From Armillaria gallica (Eukaryota; Basidiomycota; Agaricomycetes; Agaricales; Physalacriaceae), in assembly GCA_037576215.1 (NCBI GenBank), contig JBANDB010000001.1, positions 6,386,001 through 6,450,000 of the forward strand: a DNA stretch of 64,000 nt, in the 5' to 3' direction. Positions 1 through 11,239 of this stretch are shown here, in pieces. Position 1 is the first letter of the stretch. Every line of letters begins with the position of its first letter. Made by a program: the position numbers and the translations under genes. The notes under the pieces are model-generated. The model saw only the letters and a program-made list of their open reading frames with translations, had not been told where the DNA came from and did no database searches.

Positions 1-1350
1 ATTCCTCGCGACTGTGGCCACATTCCATTATTACATATTGCTCTATCCGTCCGAATTTGTTCTATGTTCTTGGGCCCAATTTATCCGTTTCACGTATACG
101 ACAAAGGAAGGGACATACATAACATGCCCTGCGTCTTCAATCAGCAAGCCTCCTTTGTTTCTTGTTGTCAAAGCTTCACTCACATTTGACCACTACCAAC
201 CCTTGCTGCTTTTTTCCCTCCATCTCCTTCACAATGTACTCACCCTCGACCTCTACTTCCCCGTACCGATGTACCTTGAAGCAAGAGAATGGCACAGATG
301 ACCTGGAATCCTTTCCTGCTTCCAAGGTGGGTGACTCTTTGTCATTGCCATTGGGGCCGCCTTTCATTTCCATTCTAGACTCGAGTCGTCCATGTAACCG
401 ATGACATGTATCAACAGCTTAGGACCAAGATCGTGGATCTCGAGAAGGAGATCGAGCAGTTCAAAAACACGGCACGTATTTCTTTGCCAAGTTCATGTTC
501 GTATTCTGATAGTTTCGTGACCGTTAGGAGGCCGAGCTCCACACATCATTGTCATCGACGAGGGAACATGTGTGTTTGGTTTATCTTACTCATACATTCC
601 GCCTAGTTGAATTGCTTTATCCACCCCAGATGGCCAATCTGCAGACAGTCCAAGATGGATTCTACGCCCAGGTCGGTGTCTTATGTTTCCCAGACTGATT
701 TGCGACCTTATGGTGATGGACTCGCCATAGCTGTCTCAAGGCATTCTGACTACTTTGGAGAAAACGGCTCTCAAAGATCTCCAAAAAAACGTACGTGATT
801 TGCAAGTGATTTGTGGTGGTGTCCATCATGTTCAATGTGATCTCTTTTTGACAGAGTGCGCTCGTGACTAACCTCAAAGCTACGCTTACTGCAGCTGAGA
901 CTCAGGTGAGTGAAGCTGAACGGAAGCTGGAAGAAAGCCACAAGGAGCTCCAAGACCTGAAAACCCGGCGTTCTGTGATCACTGATGTATGTAGATGGCT
1001 ATTGTGATGACAATTTTCAAACCATCTAACCACTTTGATAGTTCGCTTCCCTTCAAGATTATCTCAAAGACTGCTTTATACGCATTTCTACTACGTGAAG
1101 GTGCCAAGACTTTGACACCGTTCCCTCTTCGTTGTATTTCAGATCGCACTTAAATGAATACTATGATTTCAGTCTACTTTTATTTCACTAAAGGGTGAGA
1201 TGCCGATCACTGCCACCGTCGATCTGTTCAACTTCTTACTCAGACCGTGACTCGCGTCCTGACTTGTGCCCGACGCCATGCTAGCTGTACGAACTTCATG
1301 TGGATATGTGGACATATCTTATGAACACCTACCTTATTGGACGGTTCCTG
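1..1350 (+). repeat. dispersed gene-bearing unit B, copy 1
   Basis: This stretch matches 47983-49330 (same orientation), 21410-22120 (inverted) and partly 50820-51000. It holds about 230 bp upstream of a small coiled-coil gene, the gene itself and 3' flank. In the other copies the homology continues upstream into a foldback MITE (see 47601-47822), so this copy is cut only by the window edge. Most differences from copy 2 are transitions, many at CpG. The repetition is read directly; whether the unit moves by itself or was carried by neighbouring transposons is not shown. Confidence 0.8.
234..1098 (+). CDS. small coiled-coil protein (unit B gene, copy 1), spliced
   Basis: Seven exons read from splice consensus: 234-326, 379 to about 472-475, 528-569, 630-671, 731-790, 855-986 and 1042-1098, ending in TGA. 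The introns are 52-64 nt. The product of about 140 residues is charged and heptad-rich, with segments such as LRTKIVDLEKEIEQFKN and LEESHKELQDLKTR, so a coiled coil is likely; function is unknown. Every exon is a multiple of three if intron 2 uses a GC donor at 473; with the GT donor at 476 the frame of exon 3 is lost. The last exon ends FASLQDYLKD..., also seen in copy 2. This is the only copy here without an obvious stop. I do not recognise a named family. Confidence 0.6.
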
Positions 1351-1420
1351 ACTACCACAGCGCTGACTGATGCTGCGCTTGTTTTGGCTCTGTTTCTTCC
1401 TGCCTGTCATGGCTCGTAAT

Positions 1421-1710
1421 AGGGAGGGTCAGAGTTGTCAATTATGGGTCGATTATGAGACTGATTATGAACACGATTATGGACCCATAATCGTGCCATA
1501 ATCGACTTCGACTCTGACCACCCTTGTAAAAGACCCCAAAGTGTAATTATTATTAATACATAGACTACCCGCTACTTTGAGCAGCGACTTGTTATGTAAG
1601 GGCAATGGGATCCATAATCGGTCTCCATAATCGATTCCATAATCGGTCTCCATAATCGATTCCATAATCGATGCATAATCGACTCATAACCGGCGACTCT
1701 GACCCTCCCT
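1421..1710. mobile_element. foldback MITE with AGGGAGGGTCAGAGT termini
   Basis: The 290 bp element starts AGGGAGGGTCAGAGT and ends with its exact 15-base inverse complement. AAT flanks both sides, a possible 3-bp target duplication. The interior is largely palindromic and built from many copies of an ATAATCG-containing word (for example CCATAATCGATT), so the whole element could fold back. It has no coding capacity. It interrupts the 3' flank of unit B copy 1, which continues about 30 bp further right as a match to the flank of copy 3. Confidence 0.8.
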
Positions 1711-3223
1711 AATAAGAAGCTATTCGCATCGATTAATGTCTCCCTGATCCATGACTTTACAACTAATGATTGGCAAGAATGAATCGTTGGCTCTCTGATA
1801 TAACCAGTCAGGTGAGGGCCATCGCATATGCGTGGCAGTGCCGAGTCCTATGTTGAGATGTCAACCATGTTGTAGGATCTTATGGAAAAGCACATCCAAG
1901 GGGGAAAATGAGATTTAGAATTACATAATTGGAGAAGTATGCTCAGAGGCGAATCTGGCACCCGCTCAGATTCCTGTACCACCAATGACCCAAATGCCAG
2001 ATACATTGATATGAGGGTTGACACAGAGGATAGAATAGTGTGATACTGACATATCGTCTTCTAAAGTCGATGTATTCCCATACACATGGGCAGACAGTAT
2101 TCAACGACTAATGACAAGTACAGGAGTCGACCTATGGACGCAACAAAAGTTAAAGTATTGATGAGATGATGTTCACGATGGCGGTCACCTTAGAGCACAT
2201 AAACCTAACTCAGATTCCAAAATTACTTCGCAAAGCATACTTAAACAGTACAATCACAAGCCAGTCGTAGGGGGCAGGCGAGATGAATTGAGATTTTTTA
2301 GTGAAACCATTACTATCACTGACATCATCCACGGCATCAGAAGAAATGCTGATGGGACTTCGCCAGAGGGGGCAGCCAGAGAAATTTCAACATGATGAAT
2401 TTATCGAGTTGTCAAACCAATACATCAGACCTTGTGCAAGAGAAGTATGAAATAAGCACCCAATTCAGCCAAGACGCATCTAAGACATCCACCCAGATGG
2501 CATCACCTATATTGAGGAAAGCACTGACAAAATTTGTAGAGTGCCAACGTAAGCTTAGAATTTGGCGAGGAAGAGCAAAAGAAGCAGTGTCAGATGGATG
2601 ATGGAGAGTGCCTGCTAGCTAGAAGAGAAACACAAAGATGAGAATTGGTGAACCGATCAGGAAAAAGGAAAATGAGCCTTGAATGAGCCAGGAAGAATAA
2701 TTGAAAGGGAAGGAATATTTCAGAGAGAAAAGAAAGGCATTCAAGAATGTGGAGAAGTCGTGATCAGGGCAGTAAGGCAGAATATAAGAGGAAAATAAGA
2801 GAAGAAGCAGAGTTGAAAAAATCAGCATCAAATACGATAAGCTCGGCAATCTCCAGAAAGATAAAATAGGTCGAATAGAATCTTCCCACAGGTCAGATAG
2901 CATTTATAACCAAGTAATCTTATATACATAGGACTCGGAACAAACAGAGGTAATTGTTTCCTATTTATGCTCTCATATGCCCACAGTAAAACCCAGATAA
3001 TAAGAATTTAGTTGTTCTGCGGTTGATCCATGTGAAATTCCTTTGCCCAAAAGCCTAACTTTAGTCTTTCACTCTCTGACGGTCAGACAGCAACGAAGTC
3101 AATAAACAAACTAGAACAACCTTGAGGCCAATCAGCCAGAAATGGGTGGTCCTACCTCAAGTAAGCAGATATGCATGTCATTGCATCGCCCACTAAGACA
3201 TGCTCAACCAATGGAGGAAAAGA
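1711..3223. other. gene-poor stretch
   Basis: I see no convincing gene. A 120 bp segment at 1739-1860 resembles 21230-21300 (inverted) and short pieces near 2905-2945 and 17555-17600, sharing words such as CCGAGTCCTATG, so it is an old dispersed repeat. The remainder is AT-rich with short ORFs in all frames and no splice-linked coding pattern. Confidence 0.5.
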
Positions 3224-3642
3224 TCAGTTGGCTACATAATTACCCCAAGGATGTATCTTCGAGGTGGTGTGCCATATGACATACATGCATTCTCCATATT
3301 TCACTGGTTGCATACCATTAGAAGACTGTGATCTATCCCAATGGCGTAAAAGGTGTTGAAATACTTGCCTATGCTCAATTTCTGACCACTTTATTTTCCT
3401 TTCATCTCTATTGTCTGTTAGATTACTAGTTCTCTCCCATGCCTGTGTTGTCAAGAAAGGGGGATGGGTTCTTATAGGTCCTCTTGATGCTAACCCCGCG
3501 TCTTTCTCAAGGGACACAAGTCCATCGTTATAATGGCGCTTTCCATTATTATCAATGAGCATCTTAGTAATGTGCTTCTCAGTCTGCTCATCCTCGCGAG
3601 ACAGCCTCATTTGTCCCAAGGCCCACGTTCTATCTACATCGT
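3224..3642 (-). pseudogene. coding-like fragment interrupted by the 3647-5415 element
   Basis: On the minus strand an open frame of about 140 codons lies next to the TIR element. It includes stretches such as DVDRTWALGQMRLSRED and SEIEHRQVFQHLLRHW. If the element and one TTGG duplication are removed mentally, this frame stays open for about 20 codons into 5420-5480. That suggests the element landed in a coding-like sequence. No family is recognised and no splice pattern was established, so this may be chance. Confidence 0.25.
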
Positions 3643-3646
3643 TTGG

Positions 3647-5415
3647 TGATGAGCCTAGACTTCTGTGGCAATGGCAACACCCAAAACTCGGTGAGAGCTT
3701 AGGCAATTAACATAGCAACACAGCAATCAAGGCAATGTGTTTGCAAGTGGTTCGGTGCACCTCCGTGCGGTCAATTCCTCAATAACACAAGATACACTGC
3801 GACTTTTCAGTCAGCAAAGTAGTACTCTTGGTCAAGGAGTACTAATAGACGTTGGCTGTAAGCCAGGAAGGATCTCGATAAACGAGATGGGACGGAATCT
3901 GGTATGACTTGAATACCAGGAAACCGTGATAGAAACTGCAAAAATGGTCTAGAGACCACGAAAATGGGTCTAGAAATCGTAGCAACAGTTGAGGAAACGT
4001 GGGGAGGGACTGGAAAACGTAGGGAGGTGCTAGAAATCGTTGCGATGCTCTAGAAAATGTGGGGGACGGCTAGAAATCGTGTGGAAGGACTGGTAATCGT
4101 AGTAATGCACTAGAAATCGTAGCAACGTGCTAGAAATCGTAGCAACGGTTGAGAAAACGTGGGGAGGGACTGGAAAACGTGGGGAGGGACTAGAAAATGT
4201 TGCAATGCTCTAGTAATCGTGGCAATGGACTAGAAGACGTCGAAATAGCCTAGTAAACGTGGCTTGGGGTGTACCTAATATTGTGAGTCGAAACAATAGC
4301 AATAAACGTACGGAGACTGCAGGAAACTGGTAGAAATCGTAGCAATTGAGGTGCTGAGTGGGGTGCTGCGGCAATAGATGCACGGCAACTCCGAACAATG
4401 ATAAAGACGAGGGTGATCCTATGAAGCTGAACTGGGCCTACACGGAGGCAATACTGAACTGTGTGATGAAAATGATGGCGATGTAGAAGGTGAAAGCGAT
4501 GAAACAATCCTATGTGGTGAAAGTGAAGCAATGTTGTGGCATTAAAAGGCAAAAGCAAGTTATTGACGCAAGATTTCGTGTATTGGTGCAACCAACAACG
4601 TTTAAAGAGTAAAGCAAGCGGTGGGGAATAATTTGGAGTAACCGTAGCTGACTGGTAATACCGTAGCCTCGTCAACTGGGTAAGAACTAGCTCTAAAAAT
4701 GCGGTATCTACCTAGTTTTTATACTACAAGTACGATTTTATAAATAGAATATTCTTCGAAGCCTTAGTAAGGCTGTAAGTCCTTGGCTTTTGTAATAGCC
4801 GTAGTAAACATATGGTATCTGTGGTTCTAAAGTAACAGCAAGTCCTCGACGTTGCTGTGTATGGATGCGAACCGTGTGGTTTTATTGAGCGATGAGCAGA
4901 TCATAAGGTGCTGTTTAGCTGCGGAGTATTGAGCTGCAGTTGCCGTGCTGAGGTGTATGCGTGGGGCAACGATAATTCGAAGTCTTGGCACTGTAACAGC
5001 CTTAGTAAACACGGTCTATAGTTGCCGTAGCTGTAATTATCATAGCTGGGAGGGTACTCGCGTCAATCATGTCATTTCATTAAATGATTGATGGGCACAT
5101 CAACTAGTGCTTCTGAGTGATATAGCAACCCCGTTTTAGGATGATTGTCGATCAAAGGTGCCTTGCCGTGATGGGATATGGTAATTGTGATGCGAGGCGA
5201 GCTGGGAAGGATAACGGAGTGCGTGAGGAGTGGATGTCACGGTTTTAGGACTGGATCTGAATGTTTGTGGCTTATACTGCGAAAATCCGTGGTATTATCG
5301 AGAGTTGGCAGTGTTATGGAGTGTGTGAGGGTTATAATGGCATCGTTTCGAAGGTATTGGGTGATGGATGGCTAAATCCGCGAATTCTGAGCGTACAGAG
5401 CCTGGAGGCTCATCA
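3647..5415. mobile_element. non-autonomous TIR DNA transposon, TGATGAGCCT family, copy 1
   Basis: The 1769 bp element begins TGATGAGCCT and ends AGGCTCATCA, a 10-bp terminal inverted repeat, flanked by TTGG on both sides (3643-3646 and 5416-5419). A second copy at 54425-56212 has the same termini and orientation, nearly the same interior, and ACAG/ACGG flanks. The 4-bp target duplication is thus supported at two sites. The interior carries a tandem array of about 20 bp units (about 3950-4260) and no transposase. A minus-strand ORF at 4250-4675 is conserved in copy 2 but looks like antisense of repeat-derived DNA. The element is probably mobilised in trans; its superfamily is not identified. 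Confidence 0.85.
3950..4260. repeat. tandem array of about 20 bp units inside the TIR element
   Basis: About 15 degenerate units follow the pattern ACTAGAAATCGTAGCAATG or ACTGGAAAACGTGGGGAGGG. The core is CTAG/CTGG followed 4-6 bases later by CGT. The array is shared with copy 2 (about 54720-55065), but unit order and number differ, as expected from unequal exchange or slippage. Confidence 0.8.
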
Positions 5416-5808
5416 TTGGTCGGCAAGCAGTCGCTATTCGGGTGACGGGAAAGAAGCAAAGACTTTGAGGACTGTATGAAAAAGCGATTATCAATACGAT
5501 CATCCGCTGGTTTGGGTGTCAGGTATGGTGGAAGTACCCACACAACAACAGATGCTCGCATTCACATAGAGCTCGAACAGAAATCATTGCATCGGACAAG
5601 AGTCAGGATGCAACATCAGTGGCGAGGGTAATAATACAGTAGGTGGTGGCAGCATTGATGATAGCATAAGTAGATTGAATATTAAGTTGGAAAAAGATAT
5701 TACACATGAGTATAGCTAGTACCATACATTCGAAGACAAGACAATATCAAGAACAAAAAGGTAATGAAACTCGAGTGTGCAGCTTTCACAACAAATAAGA
5801 AACATAAG

Positions 5809-8800
5809 CTAATACTCATCGTGGTCATCTTGGTCAATAGGTAGTTCTTTATTTGAAGGCCAGGTGAGGATCCACATTGGTAGGTCCACTGCCTCACTGG
5901 GGTTCAGAGTCTCCTGCACATGGCGAGGTTGGGCAGCGAACCAAAGAGGGTCGTAGAAATTGACAGGTAGACCGATGATGGGATGGCGTAAGCTGTTGGG
6001 ATAAAGACCATTAGGATGACGAAGATGTCGATGAACCGCTGCACCTGACTTGTTGCCGTAGACCGTCAGCTTCATTCCATGGCGGTCAATCCATTTGAGA
6101 AGTTGAACAATGGCGGCGTCTTGCCACTCCTTACGAACAACCCTGCAAGTTCCATACCCATCATCGCAGCTCTCTTCCAAACTGGTCCCTTCGGCACCCA
6201 GGAGCGTGACCATCATGTAGAGGAGATTGTAAGTCTTGGGCTCAACACCATGTTCGTCTGTGGTTCGGATTCGGTTCATCGCAAAGTGCTTTCGACCCTG
6301 AAACTTCTATGAATACAGAGTTAGTTTGACGGAGTGAGACAGAAAAGTAATATGACACTCACTCTATTTTGACGCAAATTTCTTCTAGACATGGCGTTAT
6401 AAGTGAGGTGCTTGTCAGAGCCCTGTTCAGGGAGAAAACTATGGTTGATAGACCGTTTCATCGTTTGTAATCTCTGCATGAAGTGGTCCTTCACCACTTC
6501 AGTTTCAGAGCAGTATTCAGGATATTTGTTGACAAAATGTTCAACAAACTGATCATGAAGAGTGTAGTTCCATGTGTGTTGTGGATGGGTCCAGCACAGA
6601 CACAAGGGATCAAGAGTAGGCTGGTCGCTTTCGCTGTGCTCATTAAGCCACTTGTCGGCAGCCCAAAGGCTCGTAGAATGTCCGGCTTGAATGGCCGTCG
6701 CTATTTGATTATTGGCCTTGATGTTGAATTTCAGGTTCAGCTCTTTACGAACAGCTCTCTAAGATAGACCATGATGTTTTGGTCAGTTCTAGTGAGGCAA
6801 TTGATAGTTGTTAAAACGTACCAGTATGGCATTGCGAATGGGATCCTGGGTTTGGTCTGCTCTCTTCTTCGCCCCCGCTGTGCTACTAGCTTCCGTTGCT
6901 TTCGCTGGACTCGTTTTCGATGATATCCGAGCATCTAGGGCAGCACTTGTGTGGATCCGGGAAGCCGACAGCCTGTCGTCGACCCCCCCAATCAAAAATG
7001 CTGGCTGTTAGTAGGGGTGGGCTTCACATTGATGGCAGAAGGCATAGGGTGGGACAATGGATCTTCCTTGCGAGGTGCTGACAAATTTAATGGAGTGCTC
7101 AATGGGGGTGCCAAATGTGAACAAAACGGTGACTTGTTAAGCAATGAGCCTTCGGAATAGGTGTAAAACTTTAGGCTACCTTGGCTAACGATGACAACTG
7201 GCGCTCAAAGGCTTGCCAGGTTGGAGTTTCCCATCCTCTCATATATGGTTCCTAGGAGACAATCAGTACTGGTCCGACTGTCGTAGAGTGCGCTGGGCAT
7301 CACCTTTTCTGTCTCAGCCGGGGACGGTCTCTCGTCCACTTGCATTTTATCACCTTGATTATCAGTTATAGGCTGAAAGGAAGTAAGAAGGCAATTCGAC
7401 CAATCATAGAAAGTCTGCTTGCACGAACCAATTCGACATCATGGTTTTTGTCCCTGAACCGTTGAGCAAGCTTCTCCTCCATAGCATTGTCTATATATTT
7501 CTGAAATCCTGATGGCTGCAGAATGTGCATGAATATCAATTAAAGACGACATTGAACTGGGGTAACTCACATCAGCGAGCCACACTGCGGTCAGTATGCT
7601 AGGCCCTGCAGGAACTTCACACGCTCGAGAAGCGACATCACGCTCCAATTGGCGGACCTTGAGCTCCAAGTTCTTAACCTTTTCTTCCGCAGCAATCCTC
7701 TTCTGCTCGCTCGCAGTTGCACTTTTCCTAGCTTCTTCTTTCGCCTTCATTTCAACTTCATACTTTGTTTGGATGTCATGTATCTTATCCTCAGACTCCA
7801 TTGCATAATAAGCTTTGACAGCGTCAATTTGGTCCTGGAACTAGCCATGTAAAAAAGAGTTAATAGATATACATGGAAAGACCGAGAACAGAATGATCTC
7901 TTTACAATACTTGGCTTCAGCTTGATCATGCTTGGCGTGGATCATATCTGCCAAGGATTTGGTGTCATTGATGAACCGGCTTTAATACTGTTATGTCGTT
8001 AAGGAAAGACAGTCACACTCGGATCGAGAGGAGCACATACCTCGTCTTCGTCCATTCCAACGTGAGCACTCTGGACCTAGATACAGAGGCGGTCAAACCC
8101 ATAACACTGCATGGCAATAGTGTCAGCTATTCACCCTTTGTTGAAAAAATCCATCAGATTCAAGCTGTCTCTTGACTTCTGAGTTTACACTCCGCTCGAA
8201 CTCGGGGCCTCCCGATTGGTACTGCTTGGCCTGATTGTGGAGGGGCAATTAAAGAATGTCAGAAAGAACATGCATGAGGAATACACACATTATTCTCTGC
8301 AGTGGCTCTGGCCTCCTCTGATACGTCTAACTAAGGTTCCATGTTCAATGAGCATGGAATTAAATTGGAGCACAGGCAGCTGCTTACTTGATTGCAAAGC
8401 TCGTTCACTTCGTGTTTCAGATCCACCTCTAGCTGCATGAATCTCTGCGCTTCCAATGTGGATTTCTTTTCCAGCTGAGAAATATTTGACTAAGGAAATG
8501 AAAAGGATCCATGTACATACATTGATCAGACATTCTTCTTTATCCTGCAGCTTTATCAATGGTAAGTTTCAAGATCTGATAAAGGGTGTGCTCGACTCAC
8601 TTGACACTTCAAGGAAGTAGTTTCTGAAGAATGCTTCGCAATTAACTGCCGAAGGCGTCAGAAGAATAAATATCACCGAAGCAAGCGTACGTACCTCTGC
8701 CAACTTTGACGGTTGTGCCTGTGTCTACATTCAGCAGTAAGGATTCATCACAGTGGGTGTATAAAGGGGACTTCACCTGTTTCCTTAGATCAGATGCTTC

Positions 8801-10242
8801 CTGCTGTAAAGCAAGCTTCTCCTGCTGCAATGAAGACACTGTGTCATGCAGTTCAGAAACTTCCTGGAAGTGCTTTCGGTTGAACTGCCGGACCCATGAG
8901 GAGGAACCAACATGAAACATTGAGAAGACCGACCTCTGTCACAACCGTGGCATGTCCTGTCAACTACAACCAAAGTAAGCTTACAGTATGGTTTCATATA
9001 AGAAAAGACCTACTTGTTCAGCTTGGCAAGCTAACTGGAAGCGCGTGTAAAGTATGAGTATTTTGGTCTCTTGCGGTGAGGAATATGATCCTACCTCAGT
9101 TTGAAGTGCTTCGATTTCGCCCTCCTGAGTACTTATATCGGCGGCATGTTGCTGATTAAACTACCGAAATCAAGTTTGAGAGGGTCTATCATGGATGTAA
9201 TGATAGATGTAAGCACCTGGGTCAGCGAACCAACATGGCGCTGAATCTGATGAGGTGCAGTTTAGATCACGCCAGCAAACTAATGGACATGAATCTACCT
9301 CTCATTTTAAATTATCTATCTAGGAGAAGAACCATCAAATGAGCAACAAATCTCATATCGAAAGGCCATGGGGGACATACCTCATTTTGCTTTGCCAATA
9401 TTTCCTCTGCTGCAGTCTTGAGGTGTGCCTGAGTCTACTTGGTCATGAGTCATGACGATCGAAAGTTAGTGGTTGCGCATACCTCTGTCTCTGCTTCATG
9501 ATACACGGCGAGCTTGAATGGATATGAAAACATGTGCTCAAACTGAGTAGAAGAGAAAAAAACATACTTGCGCCTTCAAGTCATTGACCTTCAGTGTTCA
9601 TTAGATATCCATTACGGTACACGAGTTCAAAGTGACAGACCTCAGTTAGTGCTCGAGCTTGTGCGTGCAACTGAGTGCCAAGTCGAAGTGAATATGGTCT
9701 GCATTAAGACATCAAAGACAGCTTACCTCTGACTTCAGATTGTCGACCTAAGGCATATGTTAGCAGTCGTGCGCCTCATATCCAGAGTTGTGGCTAACCT
9801 CATTGTTTAGTTTGTTGTTATTCTCCAACACCTTGGCCATCTGGAGAACGGTCCGTATATTCTAGAGGGGGCATTCAATGAAAGGAGGCATGCAGGTCGA
9901 GGTATATGTTCACTTTATTTGGGCTGCATTCACTGTCTGAATCTTCTTGCAATCGTTTAGTGCCAATGTTCTGGAGTACATGAGATAGGTAATAGTCGGT
10001 CAGACAAAGCATCTTCAACTAACCTGGGATGACGATTGCGATGGTAAAGTCTGAAATTGAGGGGCGTTTCCGCTCTCGGAGGACAGATTTGAAAAGTTGA
10101 AAGGTTGATGGTGCATTTGAGAGGCGCCGATCAAGAAATGGTCCCTGATTACAGAAGCAAGCCTGCGATTGGCATTCGACAAGGACACTTTGTTGGAGGA
10201 AGCGTCAAGCGGCTGATCAGTTGGAGTCTGTGCGAGAGACAT
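5809..10242 (-). CDS. gene A: long coiled-coil protein with microexon N-terminal half and uncharacterised basidiomycete C-terminal domain
   Basis: The start is ATG at 10240-10242 (MSLAQTPTDQ...) and the stop is TAG at 5809-5811. After a 73-codon exon, the coding sequence to about 7440 is spread over more than 20 short exons, nearly all phase 0 and many of 21 or 30 nt, encoding heptad-like pieces such as VDNLKSE. The C-terminal part (about 5809-6840) has larger exons and includes RKEWQDAAIVQLLKWIDR and LRHPIIGLPVNFYDPLWF. I know this C-terminal pattern from many agaricomycete hypothetical proteins; its function is unknown. The middle (about 6840-7430) is S/T/P-rich. The frame is doubtful near a run of seven C at 6983-6989, where a one-base shift or an unseen intron is needed. 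A second, inverted copy starts at 61223. Confidence 0.6.
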
Positions 10243-10457
10243 GGGGGTAGATGGAAGAAAGCGAAGAGAGATGACGAGCGATGGTGGGTGGTGTCATATA
10301 TATATATATATATAGCAATTGGTGAAAGAAAGAAAGACAAAGGAAGCGTAGTCCCAGAATAGGCGGTAGGACAAAGAAGACGTGATGCATGAGGCAGCGC
10401 CGCTACAAAGGAGACAGATTAAAATGAAATGGATGATTGCGTCATATATCTGTCCCA
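10243..10457. promoter_or_regulatory. shared intergenic region between divergent genes A and D
   Basis: The ATG of gene A and the first supported coding base of gene D lie about 215 bp apart and point away from each other. The stretch contains a (TA)n run at about 10296-10312, about 55 bp upstream of the gene A start codon, which could serve as a TATA-like element. The inverted copy (61020-61222) keeps a shorter TA run. Regulation is otherwise not visible. Confidence 0.4.
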
Positions 10458-11194
10458 TAAACGCTGAGGGACGCTCTATTTGTCCTCCAATTTAAAGAAG
10501 CATGTCCTGTCTGCACTAGGGACGAGATTGCGTATACGAAAATTAGGGAGATTTTCCCAGTTGAAGACGCTATGGCTTATGATCTACCAGAGTACAAGCC
10601 ATCTACCAAGATATGTTAGATCAAAAGACGAAAGAGACAAAGGATTTACCTAGAGACGAACAGGATAAGCTCATGTATCTGCATTCCGTCCTTTATACAA
10701 CCAAATCACCTAGGCCGCTCCATTTTCTGATTGCGACAGAGGACAATGGCACGACGCGATGGCTGCATGTCAACCTCGTCTTTCGAAACAAGATGGTTCA
10801 CCATGGGATTGTGATGGTGAAACATGGGAAAAAGGGTAGCAGAACCTGGCTCGTTTTCTGCTTGAACAACAGGAGGCTCACACGTAACATGGCCATTCGA
10901 AGGACAGTGGGAGCAGCGGGGTCGGGATGGAGGGGAGACATCCTGGTGATGAAGGGCGGGGCCAGACACATTCTTGTGAATACAAGGGGAAGGGACGACG
11001 AGAGAACGGCTAATTTTGTGGTAAAGAAGTGAGTTTCGTATGCAATGTATGTGTTGAGAGAACATTACCAATGACTGATGTGTCTGGCTAGGTTTGTTGG
11101 CCGAGTGAAGCAGGCTAAGCACCGAGGGCTGTATATCCTGTGCAGGGCTGCACTGACATTCAATCGCTACAGTCCAAAGGGGCGAGAGTACTGA
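10458..11194 (+). CDS. gene D: uncharacterised protein, left copy
   Basis: The longest exon covers about 10645-11028 (DLPRDEQDKLMYLHSVL onward). It joins by a 63 nt GTGAGT...GGCTAG intron (11029-11091) to a last exon ending PKGREY and TGA at 11192-11194. Upstream coding at about 10458-10610 includes ACPVCTRDEIAY, whose CxxC suggests a zinc-binding knuckle. Between these exons the right copy has a GTATGT donor, whereas this copy has AT at 10611-10612, so splicing here may be broken. The central part contains SGWRGDILVMKGGARHI. The family appears in other agaricomycetes as hypothetical; role unknown. The start codon was not located with confidence. Confidence 0.5.
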
Positions 11195-11239
11195 GAATGT
11201 GGTATCGAGGACAGGCAAATATCGATAATAAAGTAACAA

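Noticed and set aside
4250..4675. 141-codon minus-strand ORF in the TIR element, also open in copy 2 (148 codons)
   Set aside because: Its amino acid content (His, Leu, Tyr runs) is what antisense reading of the repeat gives. Conservation follows from the DNA duplication, and no domain or splice context supports it.
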